From an uncultured Clostridia bacterium (GTDB lineage: Bacteria > Bacillota > Clostridia > TANB77 > CAG-508), in NCBI GenBank assembly GCA_948502395.1, contig CAOPES010000004.1, positions 71,590 through 135,589 on the forward strand: 64,000 bases of DNA, read 5' to 3'. The notes beneath the pieces are model-generated. The model saw nothing but the letters and a program-made list of their open reading frames with translations. It was not told the DNA's origin and did not search any database. Below, piece by piece: positions 35,172 through 42,676 of the stretch (its first letter is position 1; every line of letters starts with the position of its first letter). Position numbers and translations under genes: made by a program.

Positions 35172-36374
35172 ATGGCAAAAGCTAAATTTGAAAGAACAAA
35201 ACCACACGTTAACATCGGAACAATCGGTCACGTTGACCACGGTAAAACAACAACAACAGCAGCTATTACAAAATATTTATCATTATTAGGAAAAGCTCAA
35301 TACGAAGCTTATGATCAAATCGACGGAGCTCCAGAAGAAAAAGCAAGAGGAATCACAATCAACACAGCTCACGTAGAATATGAAACAGACAACAGACACT
35401 ATGCACACGTTGACTGTCCAGGACACGCTGACTATGTTAAAAACATGATCACAGGTGCTGCACAAATGGACGGAGCTGTATTAGTAGTTTCAGCAGCTGA
35501 TGGACCAATGCCTCAAACAAGAGAGCACATCCTACTTGCAAGACAAGTTGGTGTTAAATACATCGTTGTATACCTAAACAAATGTGATATGGTTGACGAT
35601 CCAGAATTATTAGAATTAGTTGAAATGGAAGTTAGAGACCTATTATCAGAATATGGTTTCCCAGGAGATGATATTCCAATCGTAAAAGGATCTTCATTAC
35701 AAGTATTAGAAAGTTCTTCAACAAATCCAGAAGACGAAGTATACAAACCAATGAAAGAATTAATGGATGCAATCGACAGCTACATCCCAACACCAGAAAG
35801 ACCAATCGACCAACCATTCTTAATGCCAGTAGAAGACGTATTCACAATTACAGGACGTGGAACAGTTGCTACAGGTAGAGTAGAAAGAGGTCAAGTAAAA
35901 CTACAAGACGAAATCGAAATCGTTGGATTATCAGCTGAAAGAAGAAAAACAGTTGTAACAGGTGTAGAAATGTTTAGAAAACTATTAGACCAAGCAGAAG
36001 CAGGAGATAACATCGGTGTTCTATTAAGAGGTATTGATAGAAAAGACATCGAAAGAGGTCAAGTTTTAAGTAAACCAGGATCAATCAATCCACACACAAA
36101 ATTCACATCAGAAGTATACGTTCTAACAAAAGAAGAAGGTGGAAGACATACACCATTCTTCAATGGATACAGACCACAATTCTATTTCAGAACAACAGAC
36201 GTTACAGGTGTTATTGAATTACCTGCTGGAACAGAAATGGTTATGCCAGGTGATAACGTATCAATGACAATCGAATTAATCACACCTATCGCTATCGAAA
36301 AAGGATTAAGATTCGCTATTCGTGAAGGTGGTAGAACAGTTGGTTCAGGAGTTGTTGCTGATATATTAGCATAA
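35172..36374 (+). CDS. tuf: elongation factor Tu
   Basis: A 400-aa protein, full length. GHVDHGKTTTTAAI (G1), DCPGHADYVKNMITGAAQMD (G3), NKCD (G4). AAGGAGG site 8 bp before the ATG. Codons include more C/T third positions than neighbours, as usual for very highly expressed genes. Own promoter and terminator downstream. Confidence 0.98.
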   Translation: MAKAKFERTKPHVNIGTIGHVDHGKTTTTAAITKYLSLLGKAQYEAYDQIDGAPEEKARGITINTAHVEYETDNRHYAHVDCPGHADYVKNMITGAAQMDGAVLVVSAADGPMPQTREHILLARQVGVKYIVVYLNKCDMVDDPELLELVEMEVRDLLSEYGFPGDDIPIVKGSSLQVLESSSTNPEDEVYKPMKELMDAIDSYIPTPERPIDQPFLMPVEDVFTITGRGTVATGRVERGQVKLQDEIEIVGLSAERRKTVVTGVEMFRKLLDQAEAGDNIGVLLRGIDRKDIERGQVLSKPGSINPHTKFTSEVYVLTKEEGGRHTPFFNGYRPQFYFRTTDVTGVIELPAGTEMVMPGDNVSMTIELITPIAIEKGLRFAIREGGRTVGSGVVADILA

Positions 36375-36390
36375 TTCAAATTTTGGGAAT

Positions 36391-36416
36391 TTTTTGGGAC
36401 AGGGCAAAAGTTTTGT
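36391..36416. repeat. REP-like element, arm type D fragment
   Basis: TTTTTTGGGACAGGGCAAAA after the tuf stop, matching the left arm of type D copies; no right arm. Confidence 0.5.
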
Positions 36417-36438
36417 TTCAAAAGAAATATAGATATAA

Positions 36439-36472
36439 AAAAGAGACATTTAAATAAAATGTCTCTTTTTAC
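36439..36472 (+). terminator. terminator of tuf
   Basis: AAGAGACATTT / AAATGTCTCTTTTT stem. Confidence 0.85.
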
Positions 36473-36486
36473 CGTGCGATGAAGGG

Positions 36487-36573
36487 CTAGAAATCATAGT
36501 CATCATCATCATCATCATAGTCATCATAGTCATAACAACCAAGGTTAACGCATGCAGCAGTAAACAAATTCAT
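36487..36573 (-). CDS. 28-residue acidic peptide gene
   Basis: Too short for usual gene callers but well supported: AGGAGGT site 8 bp before the ATG at 36573 and a consensus promoter TTGACA-17-TATACT (36599-36627). The product starts MNLFTAACVNLGC and ends in 15 residues made only of Asp and Tyr with a final Phe. Two cysteines are spaced CX4C. No signal peptide. It could be a metal-binding peptide, a RiPP precursor or a regulator; I do not recognise the family. Divergent from the gene at 36738. Confidence 0.6.
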   Translation of the reverse strand: MNLFTAACVNLGCYDYDDYDDDDDDYDF

Positions 36574-36598
36574 ACAGTGTACCTCCTAGTATAACAAC

Positions 36599-36627
36599 AG
36601 TATAACATATTTTACATAATGTGTCAA
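36599..36627 (-). promoter_or_regulatory. promoter of acidic peptide gene
   Basis: Minus strand TTGACA (36622-36627), 17-bp spacer, TATACT (36599-36604). The spacer ends TTATGTAAAATATGT, almost identical to that of the divergent promoter. Confidence 0.65.
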
Positions 36628-36672
36628 GGTTGCAATGCAATTTGAGTAGTTCATTAAAAATGCTACACAAAA

Positions 36673-36701
36673 TTGACTTTTTATGTAAATTATGTTATTA
36701 T
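36673..36701 (+). promoter_or_regulatory. promoter of 36738 gene
   Basis: TTGACT, 17-bp spacer ending TTATGTAAATTATGT, TATTAT. Confidence 0.6.
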
Positions 36702-36737
36702 AAATATAGTTAGTTTATGAAAAAGGAGAAGACAACT

Positions 36738-37040
36738 ATGGAAAAAGCTAAAAAAGAACTGATCACAATGGCTATTAAGAAACTTGCTAAAAACTCAATC
36801 CGTCAATGTACGAAACGGAAGCTAGGCAATTCGCACGAAGAAGAACAGTGCATTGAAGTAACACAACAACTTTATGATGCAGGTCTTACAGACTGCGTGG
36901 ACAAATGGATGCCTGCTGACGAAGATGGGTATGCCAAATTGACTAGTCTCAATGTTGGAGACTTCTTGATTGTAGAAGATGAAGGAGTCTATTGCATTCG
37001 ACGAGAAGAGTTTTTGCAGACTTATGTTCTTGTGAAGTAA
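36738..37040 (+). CDS. small protein of unknown function, atypical composition
   Basis: 100 aa from the ATG at 36738, which has AAGGAG 9 bp upstream; the ATG at 36717 overlaps the promoter region and lacks a site. Begins MEKAKKELITMAIKKLAK; the second half has KLTSLNVGDFLIVEDEGVYCIRREEF, which looks like a small beta fold. Not recognised. Codon use differs from the window (many C/T-ending codons and CGA, CGG, CGT arginines), so recent transfer is likely. Cys residues at CTKR, QCIE, DCVD and YCIR. Confidence 0.65.
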   Translation: MEKAKKELITMAIKKLAKNSIRQCTKRKLGNSHEEEQCIEVTQQLYDAGLTDCVDKWMPADEDGYAKLTSLNVGDFLIVEDEGVYCIRREEFLQTYVLVK

Positions 37041-37100
37041 ACTCCTGAGCGCTCATGCTAATATGTTCATGTGGATTGATATGAATAAAATGAGCGAATT

Positions 37101-37130
37101 AAAAGAGACGTTTATTAGAACGTCTCTTTT
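37101..37130. terminator. bidirectional terminator
   Basis: AAAAGAGACG / CGTCTCTTTT between convergent genes; the minus-strand gene ends inside it. Confidence 0.8.
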
Positions 37131-37324
37131 GTTGTCTGTTTACCTTGTAACCGAGATTGTAATTCTTCATATATAGCTATATATCTTTGTCGTTCTCTTT
37201 CAAAATTGCCGTCAAAATAATTTAGCAATAACTGTGTAGTAATACCTATATGAAGACTTTTGAGTTCCATTACAAGTTCTTCCGTTGATTTTTTTGCGAC
37301 TTCTTCTCTGATGTTATTTTGCAT
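37115..37324 (-). CDS. hypothetical protein, 69 aa
   Basis: Start ATG at 37324 with GGAGGT 5 bp upstream; an in-frame ATG at 37366 lies over the promoter. Begins MQNNIREEVAKKSTEELVMEL; predicted two helices (EELVMELKSLHIG, RQRYIAIYEELQSRL), charged, cytosolic. Not recognised. Promoter TTGATT-17-TATACT upstream. Confidence 0.55.
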   Translation of the reverse strand: MQNNIREEVAKKSTEELVMELKSLHIGITTQLLLNYFDGNFERERQRYIAIYEELQSRLQGKQTTKETF

Positions 37325-37383
37325 AGCATACCTCCATGTATAATTTAAGTATACTATAAATTCCAAAAAAAATCAATAATGGC

Positions 37384-37412
37384 TTGATTTTTTTAACAAA
37401 CAATAATAAAAT
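37384..37412 (+). promoter_or_regulatory. promoter of plsX
   Basis: TTGATT, 17-bp spacer, TAAAAT. Confidence 0.5.
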
Positions 37413-37489
37413 ATATATGTTAAAAATATAATGAAATAAAGAAGAAAAGGAAAAGTAAATCCTAAAAATCTTCAATTGGGGGAAACAAA

Positions 37490-38527
37490 ATGAAAATCAT
37501 ATTAGACGCAATGGGTGGAGACAACGCACCAGACGCCAACATAAAAGGAGCAGTAAACGCAATAAACAAAGTAAAAGCAGAAGTAGTATTAGTAGGAAAA
37601 GAAGAAGTAATCAGAAGCAAAGTAAAACAATTCTATGGAAAAGAAATAGAAGAAATATCAGATAGACTAAAAATTAGAAACGCCACAGAAACAATAGAAA
37701 TGGAAGACACACCAACACTTGCAATAAAACGAAAAAAAGATTCATCAATGGTAGTAGGATTTAAAATGTTAAAAGAAGACGAAGGTGATGTTTTCATATC
37801 AGCAGGAAACTCAGGAGCGCTATTAACAGGAGCAACTCTGATAGTAGGAAGAATAAAAGGGATAGACAGACCAGCACTAGCAGGAATATTACCAGCATAT
37901 AAAAGCCAATTACTATTAATAGATGCAGGTTCAAATACAAACTGCAAGCCTATCAACCTTTTACAATTTGCGCAAATGTCAACAATATATTTAAGAAACA
38001 CATTTGGAATTGAAAAGCCAGCTATTGGACTATTAAATATAGGAACAGAAGAAACAAAAGGAAATGAACTAGTACGTGAAAGCTATAAACTACTAAAAGA
38101 AAAATCAGAAGAACTAGGAATAAACTTTGTAGGAAACGTAGAAGGAAGAGATGCTTTTTCAGGAAAGATAGATGCAATAGTAACAGACGGATTTACAGGA
38201 AATGTGTTTCTAAAAACAACAGAAGGTTTAGGAAAGTTTGTTAAAAGAACATTAACAGAAAGCTTTACATCAAACTTATTATCAAAGATATCTTATTTGA
38301 TAGCACATAAGCCAATAAAAAGACTATCAAAAGCAATGGACTACAAATCATATGGTGGAGCACTGTTCCTAGGAGTAAAAAAACCAGTGGTAAAGGCACA
38401 TGGAAGTAGTGACGAAATATTATTTGAATATACAATAATACAAGCGGAAAAATTTGTAGAAAATAAAGCAGTGGATAAGATGAAAGAACAGTTTGAAACC
38501 AAAAAAGAAGAAGATATTCATGAATAG
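37490..38527 (+). CDS. plsX: phosphate acyltransferase PlsX
   Basis: A 345-aa protein: MKIILDAMGGDNAPDANIKG at the start, GALLTGATLIVGRIKGIDRPAL and VTDGFTGNVFLKTTEG are PlsX hallmarks. It makes acyl-phosphate from acyl-ACP, the first step of phospholipid synthesis with PlsY. acpP, encoding its substrate carrier, is 152 bp downstream, a standard Firmicutes pairing. Confidence 0.96.
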   Translation: MKIILDAMGGDNAPDANIKGAVNAINKVKAEVVLVGKEEVIRSKVKQFYGKEIEEISDRLKIRNATETIEMEDTPTLAIKRKKDSSMVVGFKMLKEDEGDVFISAGNSGALLTGATLIVGRIKGIDRPALAGILPAYKSQLLLIDAGSNTNCKPINLLQFAQMSTIYLRNTFGIEKPAIGLLNIGTEETKGNELVRESYKLLKEKSEELGINFVGNVEGRDAFSGKIDAIVTDGFTGNVFLKTTEGLGKFVKRTLTESFTSNLLSKISYLIAHKPIKRLSKAMDYKSYGGALFLGVKKPVVKAHGSSDEILFEYTIIQAEKFVENKAVDKMKEQFETKKEEDIHE

Positions 38528-38602
38528 AAATGTTTGTAAGTCAAGAATGGCAGGTCTTTTACTGACCCAGTAGTATAAATTTTAAAAAAATATCGATTTT
38601 AC

Positions 38603-38631
38603 TTGACAAATATACAAACATATAATATAAA
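38603..38631 (+). promoter_or_regulatory. promoter of acpP
   Basis: TTGACA, 17-bp spacer, TATAAA. Confidence 0.5.
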
Positions 38632-38679
38632 TGGAATATAAATATAATAGTAAACTTGAGAGGAGGTGGACTCGAAGTT

Positions 38680-38922
38680 ATGAGTTCAGAAGAAGTATTA
38701 GAAAAAGTAAAAGGGATAATTGTAGAACAATTAGGAGTAGCAGAAAACTCAGTTACATTAGAAGCATCTTTTATAGATGATTTAGGTGCTGATTCATTAG
38801 ATATAGTAGAATTAGTAATGGCATTAGAAGAAGAATTCAATATTGAAATTCCAGATGCTGATGCAGAAAAAGTTGTAACAGTAGGAGATGTAGTTGACTA
38901 CATAAAAGAAAATGTTGAATAA
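38680..38922 (+). CDS. acpP: acyl carrier protein
   Basis: 80 aa from ATG 38680. The phosphopantetheine serine is in GADSLDIVELVMALEEEF. The ribosome site AGGAGGTGG is ~13 bp upstream, rather far, but an alternative start at 38656 would lie in the site itself. Carrier of fatty acyl chains. Confidence 0.95.
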   Translation: MSSEEVLEKVKGIIVEQLGVAENSVTLEASFIDDLGADSLDIVELVMALEEEFNIEIPDADAEKVVTVGDVVDYIKENVE

Positions 38923-38943
38923 ATAGAAATATTTTATAAAATA

Positions 38944-38982
38944 AGAAGAAGCGATGATTACATATCATAAAGCTTCTTCTAT
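38944..38982 (+). terminator. terminator of acpP (copy 1)
   Basis: AGAAGAAGC / GCTTCTTCT stem. The same sequence recurs at ~41256-41291 as part of the tandem duplication. Confidence 0.7.
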
Positions 38983-39013
38983 TTGCTTTCCAACTCTTTT
39001 TTTATCTACCATA

Positions 39014-39042
39014 TTGACGTTGTACGTCAACTGATATACAAT
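39014..39042 (+). promoter_or_regulatory. promoter of prepilin-like gene 1 with palindrome
   Basis: TTGACG (39014-39019), 17-bp spacer, TACAAT (39037-39042). The palindrome TTGACGTTGTACGTCAA (39014-39030) covers the -35 box. A second TTGACGT lies ~70 bp downstream. Confidence 0.6.
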
Positions 39043-39162
39043 ATAAATGTGAATAACAAAATGAGAAAAGTAAATACTAAAAAATAGAGATAAGGTATAC
39101 TTGTTGACGTAATTCACATATAAATTATAAAATGTCAATAAACAAAAGAAAGGGGTTTTTAA

Positions 39163-40401
39163 ATGAAACAAAACAAAGAAAAGGGGATAACGCTAATAGC
39201 ACTAGTAATAACAATTATAGTATTACTAATATTAGCAGGAGTAGCAATCGCAACACTAACAGGAGACAATGGAATACTAACAAAAGCAGTAAATGCAAAA
39301 GATAAGACAGGAAGAGCAGAAGTAATTGAAAATGCGAAACTAGACATTTTAGCAATTCAATCAGATAAAGAAGGAAAGCTTACAACAGGAGATTTAAAAG
39401 GAGTACTAGATAAATACTTTAAAGATGTACCAGAAGAGATAGCAGCAGAAGACATAGCAACTATGGAATTAAAAACAAAAGACGAGAAGTATACAGTAAA
39501 AGTATCTGAGATTTATAATGGAAGCCTATCAGATATGAAAACTGTAACAGAATTAAAAGTAGGAGATTACGTGAAATATGGAGATAAATTGACTTCTCAA
39601 ACCTATGTAACAAATTCAAATGGAGAGCCAGACACAGGATATGAAACATCACAAACATTTAACACAAATACAGCAACATTGTGGAGAGTTATAAATAAAA
39701 AAGCAAATGGAGATGTGGAAATAGTAGCAGTTAATAATACTTTATCAAGTGACGGAACTACTGGTTTATATTTAAAATCTCAAAATGGATTTTTAAATGC
39801 TGAGACAATATTAGATAACTTATGTTCAAAGTTATACTCCAATCCAGCATATGGAACAGCAAGAAGTATAAATGTTGATGATATAAATAATTTAACAGGG
39901 TTTAATCCTGAGACGAGCGAATGGGGAGATAAAGAGTACTATTTAAATAATAGAACGAAGACTTATACATCAGGTGGACCATTTTGGGATAAAAACACAA
40001 ATACTTTTAGAAATGCGACAACAGAAAATCCTATAACAATAGATAATACGTACTACTATTATACAGTGAATGAAAATATACCACTATATGACACACTAAT
40101 CGAAGAATCAAAAACTTATACAGGAGAATACAAAGAAGAAAATTATCCAATGTTCTATTGGCTGGCTTCTCGTGGCGTGGGTGCGAACGGTAACGACTCG
40201 TACTTCGATGTGCGCTATGTAGGCATCGGAGATGTTAACCGCTGGCACTTGTTCATTGCTGATATCCGCGGTTACGCCTACGAGAGTGCGCGTGCGTGTG
40301 CAGTTTGCCCAATTGTAAATCTAAAGTCTAGTGTCCAAATAGACACAAGCGATACAACAAAAGATGGAAGTGAACAAGCAAAGGCTTGGATATTAAAATA
40401 A
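39163..40401 (+). CDS. prepilin-like protein with DGR-type variable region (1)
   Basis: A 412-aa protein. The N-terminus KEKG|ITLIALVITIIVLLILAGVA looks like a type IV prepilin signal: Gly at -1 and a long hydrophobic helix, though Glu5 of true pilins is Ala. Residues ~30-125 are shared almost exactly with the gene at 41472. Then a DUF6273-like domain (LWRVINKKANGDVEIVAVNN). Near the C-terminus, YWLASR (from residue 332) opens a GC-rich variable island (40159-40312), closed by CAVCPIVNLKS. The fold is expected to be C-type-lectin-like. AAAGGGG site before ATG. A surface-displayed, diversified binding protein is inferred. Confidence 0.8.
   Translation: MKQNKEKGITLIALVITIIVLLILAGVAIATLTGDNGILTKAVNAKDKTGRAEVIENAKLDILAIQSDKEGKLTTGDLKGVLDKYFKDVPEEIAAEDIATMELKTKDEKYTVKVSEIYNGSLSDMKTVTELKVGDYVKYGDKLTSQTYVTNSNGEPDTGYETSQTFNTNTATLWRVINKKANGDVEIVAVNNTLSSDGTTGLYLKSQNGFLNAETILDNLCSKLYSNPAYGTARSINVDDINNLTGFNPETSEWGDKEYYLNNRTKTYTSGGPFWDKNTNTFRNATTENPITIDNTYYYYTVNENIPLYDTLIEESKTYTGEYKEENYPMFYWLASRGVGANGNDSYFDVRYVGIGDVNRWHLFIADIRGYAYESARACAVCPIVNLKSSVQIDTSDTTKDGSEQAKAWILK
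40159..40312 (+). other. candidate DGR variable region VR1
   Basis: From the Trp codon of YWLASR. About 57% GC in 140 bases by my count, in a gene near 30%. Only a few of ~50 codons end in A, whereas A is the commonest third base around it. Confidence 0.6.
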
Positions 40402-40407
40402 GAAGTA

Positions 40408-40443
40408 ATCGCCTATGGTGGGCCGTTGGTCCACCTAGGCGAA
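40408..40443 (+). other. strong hairpin downstream of VR1
   Basis: CGCCTA and GGTGGGCC pair with GGTCCACC and TAGGCG (one bulged T, one G-T pair, loop GTT). GC-rich in AT-rich surroundings; could be a terminator or the cruciform that DGR homing needs. Confidence 0.65.
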
Positions 40444-40850
40444 AATTTTAGGAAAATAGTAAAAATACTTGAAACTTCTATAAAAATGTAGTAATATAAT
40501 CTCAAACTAATTAGCATAAAAAATGCTAGTTCAAGAGTTTTTAATAAAAAGTTATAATTCCACTATATAAAAATTTATTTATATTTATAACAATTAAAAA
40601 GCCCAAGATTAGGGCAAATAAAATATTAATTCTAATCAAATCTAAAAAATTCCAAGATAATATAAAATTATAATTTGTGTCAACACGGCTTTTTTTATAA
40701 AAATTTATAATTCCAAATATTAGTTAATAAAACAAGATATTTATATCAAAATTAAATCAAAGTAGCAAAATTTATGTCTAATTAATAATTCACAAAAAAT
40801 TTACCACAAAACACAAATTAACTCTTGAATAAACATATGCTTTGTAGTAA
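40444..40850. other. AT-rich gap with no gene
   Basis: About 400 bp of very AT-rich sequence. A TTGAAA-17-TAATAT promoter-like pair (~40470-40498) and a small hairpin (TTAGCAT/ATGCTAG) are visible; no open frame of interest and no template-repeat-like GC island. Confidence 0.5.
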
Positions 40851-41240
40851 AATAAGAAAGGAAAAGAAGACGAATATATAACAGATAAAATAGAAGTACA
40901 TATAATTGATTTAAAAAAGTTTAAAAAAATAAAAAATCCAAAAGGAGAATTGGCAGATTGGCTAAATCTAATTTTGGGTAATGAGGGGGCGATTGAAATG
41001 GCAATTCAAAGAAATGCAGATATAGCTAGAGTAAATGAAGAGAACAAAGAGTTAAGCGAAGCAGAAGATTGGGCACAATTTTTAAGAGATGTCGCTAGAT
41101 ATGATGAAAATACTAGAAAGAGATATGAAATGGAAGATATTGCAAAAAAGATGTTGAAAGAAAATGTAAATATAGAAACAATAAGAAAAGTTACTGAACT
41201 AACTAAAAAAGAAATAGAAAAACTAATGGAAGATAGATAA
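40851..41240 (+). pseudogene. C-terminal remnant of Rpn/PD-(D/E)XK family transposase
   Basis: The frame is open from 40851 with homology from about 40868 (DKIEVHIIDLKKFKKIKNP). The typical tail of the Rpn family (recombination-promoting nuclease / putative transposase) follows: FLRDVARYDENTRKRYEMED, then a degenerate hinge and the HTH-like end IRKVTELTKKEIEKL. The nuclease domain is missing, so it is inactive. A TTG at 40950 is not a convincing start. It lies between the two duplicated prepilin-like genes. Confidence 0.65.
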
Positions 41241-41253
41241 AAAAATTTATAAA

Positions 41254-41292
41254 TAAGAAGAAGCGATGATTAAATCATAAAGCTTCTTCTAT
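41254..41292 (+). terminator. terminator copy 2
   Basis: Duplicate of the acpP terminator (AGAAGAAGC/GCTTCTTCT). Confidence 0.65.
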
Positions 41293-41322
41293 TTGCTTTC
41301 CAACTTTTTTTTATCTACTGTA

Positions 41323-41351
41323 TTGACGTTGTACGTCAACTGATATACAAT
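41323..41351 (+). promoter_or_regulatory. promoter of prepilin-like gene 2 with palindrome
   Basis: Same hexamers and palindrome (41323-41339) as gene 1. Confidence 0.6.
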
Positions 41352-41471
41352 ATAAATGTGAATAACAAAATAAGAAAAGTAAATACTAAAAAATAGAGAT
41401 AAGATATACTTGTTGACGTAATTCACATATAAATTATAAAATGTCAATAAACAAAAGAAAGGGGTTTTTAA

Positions 41472-42635
41472 ATGAAACAAAACAAAGAAAAGGGGATAAC
41501 GCTAATAGCACTAGTAATAACAATTATAGTATTACTAATATTAGCCGGAGTAGCAATCGCAACACTAACAGGAGACAATGGAATACTATCAAAAGCAGTA
41601 AGTGCAAAAGATAAAACAGGAAGAGCAGAAGTAATCGAAAATGCAAAGTTGGACATAATAGCAATTCAATCAGATAAAAACGGAAAACTAACAACAGGAG
41701 ATTTAAAAGCAGTATTAGATAAATACTTTAAAGAAGTACCAGAAGAAATAACAGCAGAAGATATTGCAACTTTGGAACTAAAAACAAAAGACGAGAAGTA
41801 TACAGTAAAAGTATCTGAGATTTATAATGGTAAATTAGTAGAAGCTTCTAAAAGCAAAACAATAGCAGACTTATATAACGGAATAAACACTCCAAATGAT
41901 GCAAATTATAAAGAAACAGGAATGCACATAGGCGATTATGTAGATTATACAGCTGGAACTTGGAGTGAAGCAAAAGCAGCCCCAACATCATCTGAGCCAT
42001 TTACCTTTGGTGGATACACAGCAGGACAAAGCAGAGATACAAGTGCAAGTGGTGGAGATATGGGAAGTGGATATGGATATTCAGGCTGGAGAATATGGGA
42101 TATATCAGAAGATAAAAAAACAATGACACTAATTTCAGCAGGATGTCCTGAACTTTATTATCATCCGTATGGAACAAATTATGCATATAATACTGAAAAG
42201 ATATTAACAGGAGAAACAACTGGGACAATAGATGAAAGTCAACCTAGTACACCAAGAATATGGACAGATTATATAAATACAGCCAAATATGGAAATAGTG
42301 CAAGAGCAATGAAGAAAAGCGATTTAGATACATGGTATGGAAAATATATTGATAATAGTATAACTGATTCGTGGGATATAGATAGTTTTCCACAAAATAC
42401 AGATAATAAACTAATTTCAACAGTAGAAAATGGTTACTGCTACTGGCTTTCTTCTGCTGACGACGACTACGGCGTGTACTATGTGCGCCCGGACCTCCGC
42501 TTTGTGGGAAACCTCAGCGACTTTGCGTTTGGGGTTCGCCTTCTAGTTTCTTTAACATCCGAAGTCAAATTCGGAGAAACACCAGGAAAAGTAGAACACG
42601 ACGGATTTTCATACAACAAATGGATAATAGAATAA
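41472..42635 (+). CDS. prepilin-like protein with DGR-type variable region (2)
   Basis: A 387-aa paralogue of the gene at 39163. The first ~120 residues, the ribosome site and the whole upstream region are nearly identical; the remainder differs. The middle domain (WRIWDISEDKKTMTLISAGC) is DUF6273-like. From Trp325 (YWLSSADDDYGVYYVRPDLR) the sequence becomes GC-rich until VRLLVSLTSEV. The C-terminal tail ends YNKWIIE. Probably exported and displayed like paralogue 1, with its own ligand specificity. Confidence 0.8.
   Translation: MKQNKEKGITLIALVITIIVLLILAGVAIATLTGDNGILSKAVSAKDKTGRAEVIENAKLDIIAIQSDKNGKLTTGDLKAVLDKYFKEVPEEITAEDIATLELKTKDEKYTVKVSEIYNGKLVEASKSKTIADLYNGINTPNDANYKETGMHIGDYVDYTAGTWSEAKAAPTSSEPFTFGGYTAGQSRDTSASGGDMGSGYGYSGWRIWDISEDKKTMTLISAGCPELYYHPYGTNYAYNTEKILTGETTGTIDESQPSTPRIWTDYINTAKYGNSARAMKKSDLDTWYGKYIDNSITDSWDIDSFPQNTDNKLISTVENGYCYWLSSADDDYGVYYVRPDLRFVGNLSDFAFGVRLLVSLTSEVKFGETPGKVEHDGFSYNKWIIE
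42444..42553 (+). other. candidate DGR variable region VR2
   Basis: From TGG of YWLSS to the LVSL codons. Third positions are almost all C, T or G; strongly GC-rich against the gene. Confidence 0.55.
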
Positions 42636-42640
42636 AACAT

Positions 42641-42676
42641 AAAGAAGAGCAAAGTTAAGAACTTAGCTCTTCTTTG
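42641..42676. terminator. terminator between convergent genes
   Basis: AAAGAAGAGC / GCTCTTCTTT; the carboxypeptidase gene ends within it. Confidence 0.7.

Noticed and set aside
40159..40312. GC islands in prepilin-like genes as ordinary horizontal transfer
   Set aside because: Three independent genes show the change at the same protein position, over only ~110-150 bp and inside one domain, which transfer would not explain.
40402..40850. DGR template repeat or reverse transcriptase in the gap between target genes
   Set aside because: The gap is uniformly AT-rich with no copy of the variable-region skeleton, and no frame in the window has a reverse-transcriptase YxDD-type motif that I could find.
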